Below are positions 47,823 to 57,179 of a stretch of 64,000 nucleotides of DNA, in pieces. This DNA is from Peptoniphilus grossensis ph5 (GTDB lineage: Bacteria; Bacillota; Clostridia; Tissierellales; Peptoniphilaceae): contig NZ_HE978566.1 of assembly GCF_000311825.1 (NCBI RefSeq), positions 86,545-150,544 of the forward strand, written 5' to 3'. Numbering within the stretch: the stretch's first letter is position 1; each line of letters opens with the position of its first letter. Below the pieces are notes generated by a model. The model was not told the origin of the DNA, searched no databases, and saw only the letters and a program-made list of their open reading frames with translations. Made by a program: the position numbers and the translations under genes.

Positions 47823-50136
47823 TCTTCTAAGTGTACTTTTAAAGAAAGAGGAAAAGAGATTTACTGTTGAGGATACAATTCCCTATATAAGAATGTTACC
47901 AGAGGGCATTTGCCAGTTAGATGAAAAAAATTATTCAAAGACAATTTCATTTCAAGATATAAATTACCAGTTGGCATTGGAAGAAGATAGAGATTTAATC
48001 TTTAACCAATTTGCCAACTTTTTAAATTCTTTTGATCCAAGTGTCCACATTGAACTTTCATATGTAAATCAATTAGGAAGAAATAAAGACCTACAAGATG
48101 CAATTAAAATTGCTGACAAGGGAGATTTCTATGACGATGTAAGAAAAGAGTTTAGGGAGATGTTAAAGCTTCAACTTGCAAAAGGCAATAACGGACTTAA
48201 AAAGATGAAGTATATAACCTTTACAACAGAAGCCGATAACCTAGAGCAAGCAAGGGCAAAGTTAAATAGACTTGAAGTGGATATTTTATCTAACTTTAAA
48301 TCTATGGGAGTAAGAGCAGAAAGTCTTTATGGTGAAGAAAGACTAAGACTTGTTCACGATATGTTAAATCCAGACAAGAACTTTGATTTTTCATATAAAG
48401 ATTTGAAGAAGAAAGAGTCTACAAAATCACATATAACTCCCAAGATCTTTAATTTTGCACCAGCAAATAATTTTAAATTTGGGAAATTCATTGGAGCAGT
48501 AAGCCATTTTCAAATACTTGCAAGTGAGTTATCAGACAGAATGTTATCTGAGTTTTTAGATATTGATGACAATATTTATGTAGCTTTTCATATAGATGTA
48601 GTTGAACAAGCAGAAGCTATTAAACTCATTAAGAGAAAAAACACAGACCTGGACAGAATGAAAATTGAAGAACAAAAGAAAGCAGTTCGTGCTGGATATG
48701 ATATGGATATTATTCCTTCAGATATAAATACTTTTGGGGCTGATGTTAAGTCCATGTTATCTGACTTACAAAATAGAGATGAAAGGCTCTTTGTAGTTAC
48801 CATAGCAATGATGAATTTTGCTAGGACTAATCAAAAATTAGAAAATACTATTGCTCAAATCTCATCAATTGCTAACAGACATAATTGTCAGGTAAAAAGA
48901 TTATCTCACCAACAAGAGCAAGGACTTGTTTCTGTCTTACCTCTAGGAGTTAATCAAGTCGAAATAAAAAGATTTTTAACTTCATCTTCAACGGCAGTAT
49001 TTATGCCTTTTACAACAGAAGAGCTATTTATTGATTCGGCAAATTCTTTGTACTATGGATTAAATGCCCTTAGCCAAAACTTGATTATGGCAGATAGGAA
49101 GAAACTAAAGAACCCTAACGGATTAATATTAGGTACACCAGGTTCTGGTAAATCTTTCTCAGCAAAGAGAGAGATGGCAAATGCAATTCTTGTCACAGAT
49201 GATGATGTAATTATTTGTGATCCTGAAGGCGAGTATTCAAACCTTGTAAAACAGTTTAATGGAGAAGTTATTAAAGTTTCGGCAAAGTCAAAGGACTACC
49301 TAAATCCATTAGATATTAATATGAACTATGGAGATGGGGATGCACCTTTAAAGGATAAGGCAAACTTCATAATGTCTATGCTTGAACTTGTAGTAGGAGG
49401 ATCTGGTCTTACTGCCGCAGAAAAATCTGTTATAGATAGGTGCTTACCAAAGATATATCAAAAATATTTTGAAGACCCCAAACCAGAAAATATGCCTATA
49501 TTAGGAGATTTATACGATATGCTCCTATCTCAAGAAGAGGGAGTTGGTAGGAAGCTCGCAACAGAAATGGAAATTTATGTTAAGGGAAGTCTTAATGTAT
49601 TTAATAATAGGTCAAATGTTGATTTAAATAGGCAACTCCTCTGTTTTGATATAAAAGAGCTAGGAACACAACTTAAAAAAATAGGTATGCTTGTAATTCA
49701 AGACCAGGTTTGGAACAAGGTTTCCTTAAATAGAGGGAGCAAGTCTACAAGATATTATATAGATGAGTTCCACCTTTTATTAAAAGACCCACAAACTGCT
49801 TCATATTCAGTAGAAATCTGGAAAAGATTTAGAAAATGGGGTGGTATTCCAACAGGTATAACTCAAAACGTAAAAGACCTTTTAACAAGTCAGGAAATTG
49901 AAAATATCTTTGATAATACAGACTTTGTTCTAATGTTAAATCAAGCATCTGGAGATAGAGATATTCTTGCTAAGAAATTAAAAATATCGCCTTATCAGTT
50001 AAACTATATTACTAATTCAAACGCAGGTGAGGGACTATTATTCTTTGGAAATACTATTGTTCCATTTATAGATAAATTCCCTAAAGACACCATGTTATAT
50101 AAGCTAATGACAACAAAACCAGAAGAAACTAAGTAG
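47713..50136 (+). CDS. VirB4-like conjugation ATPase
   Basis: The 807-residue ATPase powers the mating channel. Walker A is GTPGSGKSF at about residues 473-481; Walker B lies in RYYIDEFHLLL. The start is TTG 47713, supported by AGGAGG at 47701-47706; this gives a 110-base overlap with the PrgI gene in another frame. The first 30 residues are very basic. No truncation is visible. Confidence 0.93.
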   Translation: MKQRKKQISDLNLREKQLKKDRKEVRRLKTKKDPTNSLLSVLLKKEEKRFTVEDTIPYIRMLPEGICQLDEKNYSKTISFQDINYQLALEEDRDLIFNQFANFLNSFDPSVHIELSYVNQLGRNKDLQDAIKIADKGDFYDDVRKEFREMLKLQLAKGNNGLKKMKYITFTTEADNLEQARAKLNRLEVDILSNFKSMGVRAESLYGEERLRLVHDMLNPDKNFDFSYKDLKKKESTKSHITPKIFNFAPANNFKFGKFIGAVSHFQILASELSDRMLSEFLDIDDNIYVAFHIDVVEQAEAIKLIKRKNTDLDRMKIEEQKKAVRAGYDMDIIPSDINTFGADVKSMLSDLQNRDERLFVVTIAMMNFARTNQKLENTIAQISSIANRHNCQVKRLSHQQEQGLVSVLPLGVNQVEIKRFLTSSSTAVFMPFTTEELFIDSANSLYYGLNALSQNLIMADRKKLKNPNGLILGTPGSGKSFSAKREMANAILVTDDDVIICDPEGEYSNLVKQFNGEVIKVSAKSKDYLNPLDINMNYGDGDAPLKDKANFIMSMLELVVGGSGLTAAEKSVIDRCLPKIYQKYFEDPKPENMPILGDLYDMLLSQEEGVGRKLATEMEIYVKGSLNVFNNRSNVDLNRQLLCFDIKELGTQLKKIGMLVIQDQVWNKVSLNRGSKSTRYYIDEFHLLLKDPQTASYSVEIWKRFRKWGGIPTGITQNVKDLLTSQEIENIFDNTDFVLMLNQASGDRDILAKKLKISPYQLNYITNSNAGEGLLFFGNTIVPFIDKFPKDTMLYKLMTTKPEETK

Positions 50137-50143
50137 GTGTGAT

Positions 50144-52723
50144 ATGGATAAAAAACTAAAAAAAGATTTTCAAAAGAAAATTATACGAAATAGGGATGAT
50201 CCTGAAAAAAATATGGATAGTAAACTTGTTCATTCAGATGATTATACCAATAAGATAATTAAGACTAAGGATAGGTTCGGAGATAAAATATCAGAAAAAG
50301 AATCTAAACTTTTCCATGAGAATGTATTATCTAAAGATCAAAAACAAGATAAACTAAAAGATTTTCAGAAGTCTAAAAACAAGGAAAGAATTAGAAAAGA
50401 GGTTTTAGAAAATAAGGATAAGGCTGGAGAAACAAAACAAGCTAATCTTGAAATAAGGACAGATGAAAGCATTAAACTTGATGAAGATTTAGATGTAGAT
50501 ATCAAAAAGGTAAATTTTGATAGTGAAAACAGTAGAAATATTAATTCTAATAAATTAACAACAGATGATATTTCAGCTAAGGCTCAATCAATAAACAATA
50601 AGAAGCCATCAAGTAAAAGACAAGTTCTCAAAAATTATGAGGATAAACTTATCCATAGTAAGGATAAATTCCAAGACAAAATCAACGAGAAAGAGTCTAA
50701 GCGAATCCAGACAAGTGAAGATAAACCTATTGAAGCAAAGAAAAGCAAGAGAGTATATAGAAAAGATAAGCTTGTTAAAGATGAAGTAAGTAAGAACGAA
50801 AGTAATACTAATATCGATAAAAAGCAAAAGCAGAAGCTTTATCAAGAAAAGAAGTTTAGAGATAAGGAAAAAATTTCTAAAGAAATAGATAAAGAGAGTA
50901 AGCTAAGCCAAGTTCATACAGAAAAAACTTGTGATAATTCTGAGATTAAAGACAATAAGTCTGAATTTATAAAAGATGAAAAGGAAACAAGCCTTAAACC
51001 TTCAGAACAAAAGAAAGTTAATAAAAAGAATACTTACTACAAAAGAAAAAATTATGAAAGTGATAAATTCACTCGAAAGAAAATCGATGACTTAAAAAAT
51101 GAATCTAAGAAAGGTACAACGAAAGATTCTAAGAAGGCACAAGATGTTAAAGATTTTATCTCAGACAAAAAGATTGGAGAGCTTGAAAAGTCTAAAAGTA
51201 AGCTAAAGGATAATATCTTAAAAAACAAAACTAAAGGAAGTCTATCTTCTGGGGTTTTATTATCTGGAGCTAAGTCTTCAGAGTTAGTGAGAGATTATCT
51301 AAGTTCAGGATCTGACAATACAGGTGTAGAATCTGGAGAAAAGGCCGCTAATGTAAGCTCTAAACTCCAGCATGGAATAAGGAAGTATAAGCTAGATAAA
51401 AAGAAAAAGTCCTTAAAAAAGCTATCTAAACTTGATAAGAAAATAAAAAAGAGAAAAAGCAAGTTGGAGTTTAAAAGTGGCTTGGAAGATTTAAAAAAAT
51501 CAGATGCCTATATAAAGAAAAATAGATTTAAGAAGTTTTACCAGAGAAAGCAAATGAAGAGCATGATAGCTAAAAAGCACGAAACAAGACTTGTAGATAG
51601 AGTTAAAAAAGCTATTTTAAGTCTAGGTAAGGCTTCTAAAGAGCTGATTGTTAGAAAAAGCAAGATGGTTCTATTTCTAGTAATAGGACTAGGTCTTATG
51701 CTATCAATAATGATTGGTGGTGGAAGTGTTGGTATGAGTGGACTAAGTAACTCTGTTAACTCAGTAATGACAACAACATACCTATCACAAGATACAGTTC
51801 TAAGTGAAGTTAATCAAGAATTTTCAGCAATGGAGTATGACCTACAATCACAAATCGAAAGTGTAAAGACAAGTCATCCTGGATATGACGAATATATTAT
51901 AAATAAAGAAGGAGAAATTGGTCATAATACCCATGAACTTTTATCCTATATAACTTCAAGATGTGGAGAAGTAAAATCAGCATCTGAAGTAAAAGGAATT
52001 TTAAAAGAGCTTTTCGATGAGATGTATAAGCTTGATTTTAAGGAAGAAATTGAAATTAGAACAAGAACAGTAGCAAGAACTAGATATGATAGTCGTGGCA
52101 ATCCTTATACTAGCTATGAAAAAGAAGAGTACGGATATAAAAAGTTAATTGTAACTTTAAAGAAAAAAGAAATGGATGAAGTTGTTAGAGAAATATTTAG
52201 AGATTATCCAGACAATGTAGTTCATTATGAAGCTCTTCTTGAAGCTAAGGGGAATATGGGTGATGTTTTTGGATCAGGTAATGGGGACTTAGGAGAAATA
52301 GTAGATAATCCAAACTTTGGAAATCCTGGTCTTGCTTTTGATTCAGCTACTGCCAAAGCCTTATTTAATGAAGCAGAAAAACATATAGGCAAAAGATATG
52401 TGTTTGGAGCAAGTGGACCATCTAACTTTGACTGCTCAGGATTTGTATGTTGGTCATTTACAAAGTCTGGTGTAAAGAGTATGCCAAGAACAACTGCATG
52501 GAGAATATACAAAGACTATTGTAATCCAGTAAGTCCAAGTGAAGCTCAACCTGGAGATATTATATTTTTCCACTCAACATATAACAGTGGAACTCCAATA
52601 TCTCATGTAGGAATATACGCAGGTAACGGAATGATGATTCACGCAGGAGATCCAATTCAATACACATCAATAAATTCAAAATATTGGAAATCACATTTTT
52701 ATGGTTTTGGAAGACCAAGATAG
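50144..52723 (+). CDS. NlpC/P60 cell-wall hydrolase of the mating apparatus (CD1108 family)
   Basis: The 859-residue protein has a long lysine-rich cytoplasmic part (about 1-510) with a repeated unit (KLIHSKDKFQDKINEKESK and a diverged copy near residue 27), one membrane segment (about 515-535) and an extracellular part ending in an NlpC/P60 peptidase (about 735-859). The catalytic Cys is in NFDCSGFV, with His in SHVGIYAG and a further His in MMIHAGD. It opens the peptidoglycan for the conjugation channel, like VirB1 and TcpG. Confidence 0.9.
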   Translation: MDKKLKKDFQKKIIRNRDDPEKNMDSKLVHSDDYTNKIIKTKDRFGDKISEKESKLFHENVLSKDQKQDKLKDFQKSKNKERIRKEVLENKDKAGETKQANLEIRTDESIKLDEDLDVDIKKVNFDSENSRNINSNKLTTDDISAKAQSINNKKPSSKRQVLKNYEDKLIHSKDKFQDKINEKESKRIQTSEDKPIEAKKSKRVYRKDKLVKDEVSKNESNTNIDKKQKQKLYQEKKFRDKEKISKEIDKESKLSQVHTEKTCDNSEIKDNKSEFIKDEKETSLKPSEQKKVNKKNTYYKRKNYESDKFTRKKIDDLKNESKKGTTKDSKKAQDVKDFISDKKIGELEKSKSKLKDNILKNKTKGSLSSGVLLSGAKSSELVRDYLSSGSDNTGVESGEKAANVSSKLQHGIRKYKLDKKKKSLKKLSKLDKKIKKRKSKLEFKSGLEDLKKSDAYIKKNRFKKFYQRKQMKSMIAKKHETRLVDRVKKAILSLGKASKELIVRKSKMVLFLVIGLGLMLSIMIGGGSVGMSGLSNSVNSVMTTTYLSQDTVLSEVNQEFSAMEYDLQSQIESVKTSHPGYDEYIINKEGEIGHNTHELLSYITSRCGEVKSASEVKGILKELFDEMYKLDFKEEIEIRTRTVARTRYDSRGNPYTSYEKEEYGYKKLIVTLKKKEMDEVVREIFRDYPDNVVHYEALLEAKGNMGDVFGSGNGDLGEIVDNPNFGNPGLAFDSATAKALFNEAEKHIGKRYVFGASGPSNFDCSGFVCWSFTKSGVKSMPRTTAWRIYKDYCNPVSPSEAQPGDIIFFHSTYNSGTPISHVGIYAGNGMMIHAGDPIQYTSINSKYWKSHFYGFGRPR

Positions 52724-52737
52724 AAGGGAGATATTAT

Positions 52738-52977
52738 GTGAACAGAAAACTTATAAGTATTAGAAACAAAAAGAAAAAAATAGAAGAGAAATTGAAAGAT
52801 TTAAATGCAAAATACAAGGAAATTTGCGATGAAGAAATACAAGTTGAAAATGAAGAAATAATTGTAACTCTTAGGAGGAACAATATTAGCTTGGAAGAAT
52901 TAATGGAGAAAATCAATGATAGAAAAAGAGAAGAAAAATTAAAAGAAAAGGAGAACATTCATAATGAAGAAATTTAA
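52738..52977 (+). CDS. DUF4315 family protein
   Basis: A 79-residue charged coiled-coil protein of the DUF4315 type, typical between the NlpC/P60 and DUF4366 genes in Tn1549-like ICEs. The start is GTG 52738, preceded by AAGGGAG; an in-frame ATG at 52684 would lie inside the preceding gene. It overlaps the next gene by 14 bases. Confidence 0.78.
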   Translation: MNRKLISIRNKKKKIEEKLKDLNAKYKEICDEEIQVENEEIIVTLRRNNISLEELMEKINDRKREEKLKEKENIHNEEI

Positions 52978-54547
52978 CGCGAAAAGATTAAGAGCCTTTT
53001 TTATGGCTCTTTTATTAGTTTTAACATCAACTTCAACTACTAATGTACTAGCTAAAGCAGATGATACAGATGGTAGTAAAAAAGTGATAGAAAGTTCTAT
53101 AAGTAATATTAATGATTTAGAAGATCAAATAAAAGACTTAAATGAAAAGAAACAAAAAGACCAATCAAAGATAGATGAATTAAAGGAAAAGCTAGAATCT
53201 TGCAAAGATAATGGAGAGAAACTAAAACAAGAAAAGTCTAAGTTAGAAGAAGAAATTAGAAATAAAGATAATAAGATTGCTCAATTGAATAAAGAAATTG
53301 AGGATCTTAAAAATTCTAATAATGATGAACTAATAGCAGAAATTACTCAGCTTAAAGATGAATTAAAAAGATTGCAAGATGAAAATGCAAAACTAAAAGA
53401 AGATTATTCATCTACAAAATGGGAGTTAGAAGCTGAGAAAGAAAAGACCGATAAAAACGAAAATAAAATCAAAGAAATGCAAGAAAATCTTGAGTCTTTA
53501 GAAAGAGAACTTGCAAAGAAGACTAAAGAAATCGAGGATAAAGATAATAAAATTAAGGACTTAGAAAAAGCTCTTGATGAAAAAGATAATAAGATAAAAG
53601 AATTAGAGAATAAAAAGAAAGAAACAGAAAATTCTAAGTCAGAATGCTTTAAGAAGATTGAAGAGCTTCAAAAGGCTATTGATAGTTTAAAAGAATCTTC
53701 TGAAAATACTAAAAAGGAATTAGAAGAAAAAATTAAAGAACTAGAAGAAAAACAAAAAGCTTCTGAAGAAGAAATTAAAAAGCTAAAAGAAGAATTAGAT
53801 AAGAAAATTGAAGAAGCCAAGAAGTTAATCGAGGAAGCAAATAAAAAAGATAAAGAAGAACTTGAAAAACAAGCTAAAGATGAAAAAGATAAAAATCTAA
53901 ATCAAGACTTATCTAAAAAATTAGATGAACTTCTAAAACTCCAAAAAGAAAACAAAGAGAAGAAAGAAGATAAGAAATCTCAAGATAAGAAGTGGGACGA
54001 ACTTTTGAAAGCTGATGACAAGAATATACTAAATCAATTTGATCTTAATAAGATGAAAAAGCAAGAGGAACAACAAGGTGAAAAACAAGTTAAAGATGAA
54101 AAAGAATTTGCAGTTTTCCAAGTAGACAAAAACTTTTATAACATTATCAATAAAGATGGTAAGACAACTGTCTATATGGATGTAAAAACTTATGTAGATC
54201 AAGGAAGAACTATGATTCCAGTAAGATATATTGCTTATACTTTAGGCTTTAATGTTGAGTATGACAACTCTACTCGTGAAGCTATTTTCTCAAATAAAGA
54301 GAATAATATCTTAGCTAAAAAGACATTAAGACTAAATATTGATACTGGTGTTATGAAAGACTCAGATGGAAAGGTCTACAATTCAGATGTTAAGCCAGTG
54401 ATTATAAACGGAAGAATTCATGCTTCAATTTCAAATATTGCCAAAGCTTTCGGAGCTAGTCATGGAGATATTAAAGATGGCAAAAACCAAACAATAGAAT
54501 GGGACAATGCTAGAAAAGCAGTCTATGTATTTAAAAATGTAAAATAA
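52964..54547 (+). CDS. secreted coiled-coil protein with copper-amine-oxidase-like stalk domain
   Basis: The 527-residue protein has a signal peptide (cleavage near VLAKADD), a long coiled coil (about residues 45-375), and a C-terminal stalk domain of the CuAO_N1 type (MDVKTYVDQGRTMIPVRYIA and ISNIAKAFGA). Surface coiled-coil proteins at this position may help mating-pair contact. No sorting signal is present, so the attachment is probably non-covalent. Confidence 0.8.
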   Translation: MKKFNAKRLRAFFMALLLVLTSTSTTNVLAKADDTDGSKKVIESSISNINDLEDQIKDLNEKKQKDQSKIDELKEKLESCKDNGEKLKQEKSKLEEEIRNKDNKIAQLNKEIEDLKNSNNDELIAEITQLKDELKRLQDENAKLKEDYSSTKWELEAEKEKTDKNENKIKEMQENLESLERELAKKTKEIEDKDNKIKDLEKALDEKDNKIKELENKKKETENSKSECFKKIEELQKAIDSLKESSENTKKELEEKIKELEEKQKASEEEIKKLKEELDKKIEEAKKLIEEANKKDKEELEKQAKDEKDKNLNQDLSKKLDELLKLQKENKEKKEDKKSQDKKWDELLKADDKNILNQFDLNKMKKQEEQQGEKQVKDEKEFAVFQVDKNFYNIINKDGKTTVYMDVKTYVDQGRTMIPVRYIAYTLGFNVEYDNSTREAIFSNKENNILAKKTLRLNIDTGVMKDSDGKVYNSDVKPVIINGRIHASISNIAKAFGASHGDIKDGKNQTIEWDNARKAVYVFKNVK

Positions 54548-54561
54548 GAAAGGATAGAAAA

Positions 54562-55425
54562 ATGAATAAGAGTATTAAACGAGGAGTAGCCATAGCGTTA
54601 CTCCTTTTTACATTTACAGTACCAAAAGCTACATTTGCGATGACAAATGAAGGGCAAATAGAAAGTCAAAATGAATCAATCTATGAACCACAAAAAGAAG
54701 AATTTGAAAAAATGTTGAAAGATGATGTTTTTACACCATCAAAAGAAGAAATTCCTTATCAAGATGTTCCAAGAATACCAGGAAATACAAGTGAAGCAAA
54801 CAAGCCTTCAAATAATCCTCCTAAGAAAACCCCACTTGTAAAAGGTGGTAATACAAAGGCAGTAAATAATCTTGCGACACAAGAAAATAAGGCAAGAGGT
54901 TCAGTAATTGAAAATGTAGATAGGAATGGAAAAGATATTACACCAAGTGGAGATACAGAAAAAGATAAAGAAAATCCAGTAGATGTAAGACAATTTTTAA
55001 CATTTCAAACTAAAAGTGGAAAAACTATGCACCTAATAGTGGATCACTCATCAAATCAAGATAATGTAAGATTATTAACAGAAGTAGGAGAGCAAGACCT
55101 ACTTAATATGATTGAATCAGAAGATAAAAATACTATAAAGGTTGAAGAGCCTAAGAAAGAAGAAGTAAAAAAAGAAGAACCTAAGACTGTTCCAGTAAAA
55201 GAAGAAAAGAAAAGCGGGATAGGTTCATTTCTAATTGTTGCACTTGTAATTGGAGGAGTAGTAGGAGCAGGATATTATTTTAAGGTAGTTAAAGCTAAGG
55301 AAGATAAAATGTTGGAAGACTTTGAAGAAGATGATGAAGATTATATTAGTGAGTCAGAAGATGAATCTGACAATGAAGAAAGTAATGAAGAATCACTAGA
55401 TGATGATGACGATGAACTATTATAA
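54562..55425 (+). CDS. DUF4366 membrane protein (CD1107 family)
   Basis: The 287-residue protein has a signal peptide (about 1-26), an extracellular region with VRQFLTFQTKSGKTMHLIVD (the DUF4366 hallmark), a membrane segment (about 220-240) and a highly acidic cytoplasmic tail ending DDDDDELL. It is a standard part of Tn1549-like conjugation modules, with an unknown exact role. Confidence 0.85.
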   Translation: MNKSIKRGVAIALLLFTFTVPKATFAMTNEGQIESQNESIYEPQKEEFEKMLKDDVFTPSKEEIPYQDVPRIPGNTSEANKPSNNPPKKTPLVKGGNTKAVNNLATQENKARGSVIENVDRNGKDITPSGDTEKDKENPVDVRQFLTFQTKSGKTMHLIVDHSSNQDNVRLLTEVGEQDLLNMIESEDKNTIKVEEPKKEEVKKEEPKTVPVKEEKKSGIGSFLIVALVIGGVVGAGYYFKVVKAKEDKMLEDFEEDDEDYISESEDESDNEESNEESLDDDDDELL

Positions 55426-55447
55426 GGATATGAAAATTTAATCTAAA

Positions 55448-55488
55448 TTGATTATTTCTCCCGAATATGATACAATATTCGGGAGAAA
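55448..55488 (+). promoter_or_regulatory. promoter and operator of the AbiE operon
   Basis: TTGATT (55448-55453) and TACAAT (55471-55476, with upstream TG) are 17 bases apart. A perfect 14-bp inverted repeat (55455-55468 and 55475-55488, each arm containing CTCCCGAATAT or its complement) covers the -10. AbiEi proteins repress by binding such repeats. Confidence 0.85.
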
Positions 55489-55499
55489 GGTGGTGCAAA

Positions 55500-56111
55500 A
55501 TGAATTCCTATTTAGATCAAATAAAAAATAGAATTAATGATTTTGATAGCAGAAAAGTTTTTATAAACAATGATTTCTTAGATATAGCAGGAAATGAAAC
55601 TGTTCGTAGAACTTTAAATCAACTAGTTAGTGAAAATAAAATAAAAAGAGTAATTAATGGATTCTATTATAATCCAATATACAGTGAATTAATCGGAGAG
55701 TACGAAGCAGTATCAATTCACGAGTTAGCACTTGCCATAGCAAGAAAATACAATTGGAATATTGCACCATATAATAGTACAGCCTTAAACTTATTAGGAC
55801 TTTCAACACAAGTTCCAACTCACTATAAATATATATCTAGTGGAAGATATAAAGAATATAAAATTGGGGATACGGTTTTAGAATTTAAAAAAGTAAATCC
55901 AGGAGAGATTGCTAATATGTCCCTAAAGACTGCAACAGTTATTCAAGCAATTAAGTCTTTAGGTAAAGAAAATATAACCAGCGAAGTTATACAAAAAATA
56001 AGAGAAAACTTAAGTGAAAAAGAAAGAATAGACTTAATGAACGAATCAAAATCAGTTCCTGCATGGGTATATGAAGTAATAAGGGAAATTTGTGAGGGCA
56101 AAAATGAATAA
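55500..56111 (+). CDS. AbiEi-type antitoxin and transcriptional regulator (DUF6088-like)
   Basis: A 203-residue protein with an N-terminal winged helix (about 18-60: NETVRRTLNQLVSENKIKRV) and a C-terminal antitoxin domain of the AbiEi type. It represses its operon and counteracts the downstream nucleotidyltransferase in type IV toxin-antitoxin systems. The start is ATG 55500 with AAAGGTGG upstream. It overlaps the toxin gene by 8 bases. Confidence 0.85.
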   Translation: MNSYLDQIKNRINDFDSRKVFINNDFLDIAGNETVRRTLNQLVSENKIKRVINGFYYNPIYSELIGEYEAVSIHELALAIARKYNWNIAPYNSTALNLLGLSTQVPTHYKYISSGRYKEYKIGDTVLEFKKVNPGEIANMSLKTATVIQAIKSLGKENITSEVIQKIRENLSEKERIDLMNESKSVPAWVYEVIREICEGKNE

Positions 56112-57087
56112 GTTTTATATAGAAGACAAAGAAGACTTAAGAGTTTTAATAGTAAATACAGCCAGAAAGAAAAATATATCTGAAGCAGTCATTGAAAAAG
56201 ACTATTGGGTTACTTTTATCTTAGATTATCTATTTAATGAAAACAAATGGAGGGAATATTTTACCTTTAAAGGAGGAACATCACTTTCAAAATGCTTTGG
56301 ACTTATAGAAAGATTTTCTGAAGATATAGATCTAATCTTAGATTGGCGAGTATTAGGTTACGAAGAAAAAGAACCTTGGTTAGAAAGATCAAATACTAAA
56401 CAGGATAAATTCAACAAAGAAGTCAATGAAAAGACTGAAATCTTTTTAAGAGATGAATTATTAAAAGTATTAGAACAAGATTTCAAGGACATGGACTTTG
56501 AATTTATGATTGATACTCTTGATCCACAAACAATTCTATGTAAATATCCTAAAATCTTTGAATCTAATTATTTGACACAAAATATAAGACTCGAAATAGG
56601 AAGTCTTGCAGCATGGACACCTGCAATTGAAGTGGAAATCCTGCCAATAATTGGAGAAGCCTATCCAAATGTTTTTAAAGAAAAAACTAATATAAGAACA
56701 GTATCAGCAGAGAGAACTTTTTGGGAAAAAGCAACAATTTTACACCACGAAGCAAATAGACCAGAATCTTCTCCTATGCCACATAGGTATGCAAGACACT
56801 TTTATGACTTATATAAAATAGCAAATTCAGATTTCAAAGACAGAGCCTTAGAGGATAAGGAGTTATTAAAGAAAGTAACTGAATTCAAAATGAAGTTTTA
56901 TCCTAGGAAGTGGGCAAGGTATGAAGAAGCATTAGATGGTAGATTAAAATTAGTCCCAAGAAAATACCGATTTTCTGAAATAGAAAAAGATTATAAGGCT
57001 ATGTCAGAAATGATATATGGAGAATATCCAAACTTTGAAGAGATTATAAAAGTTCTTAAAGAACTAGAAAAAGAAATTAATAAGTAA
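56104..57087 (+). CDS. AbiEii-type nucleotidyltransferase toxin
   Basis: The 327-residue protein has the AbiEii motifs FKGGTSLSKCF and SEDIDLIL, the GSx10DxD-like core of nucleotidyltransferases, then a helical C-terminal part. AbiE systems cause reversible growth arrest, stabilise mobile elements and can abort phage infection. I chose ATG 56104 (AGGGCAAA upstream) over the in-frame ATG at 56092. Confidence 0.88.
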   Translation: MNKFYIEDKEDLRVLIVNTARKKNISEAVIEKDYWVTFILDYLFNENKWREYFTFKGGTSLSKCFGLIERFSEDIDLILDWRVLGYEEKEPWLERSNTKQDKFNKEVNEKTEIFLRDELLKVLEQDFKDMDFEFMIDTLDPQTILCKYPKIFESNYLTQNIRLEIGSLAAWTPAIEVEILPIIGEAYPNVFKEKTNIRTVSAERTFWEKATILHHEANRPESSPMPHRYARHFYDLYKIANSDFKDRALEDKELLKKVTEFKMKFYPRKWARYEEALDGRLKLVPRKYRFSEIEKDYKAMSEMIYGEYPNFEEIIKVLKELEKEINK

Positions 57088-57093
57088 ATCGAA

Positions 57094-57125
57094 TTCTTCC
57101 GAAAAAAATATAATATTCGGGAGAA
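57094..57125 (+). repeat. second AbiE-operator-like inverted repeat
   Basis: TTCTTCCGAA (57094-57103) and TTCGGGAGAA (57116-57125) resemble the operator arms at 55455-55488, with one mismatch. It follows the toxin stop and precedes the topoisomerase gene. Confidence 0.6.
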
Positions 57126-57132
57126 AAACTTT

Positions 57133-57163
57133 GAGCGAGAGAGAAATCTTTCGCTCTTTTTTT
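57133..57163 (+). terminator. leader hairpin with T-run before the topoisomerase gene
   Basis: GAGCGA (57133-57138) pairs with TCGCTC (57151-57156), with extra inner pairs, followed by seven Ts; 17 bases before the start codon. Confidence 0.75.
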
Positions 57164-57179
57164 ATTTATGGAGGTATTA

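Noticed and set aside
53090-54090. Repetitive GAA/AAA-rich DNA as a tandem repeat
   Set aside because: It is one open frame encoding a heptad-rich coiled coil; no exact DNA period is present.
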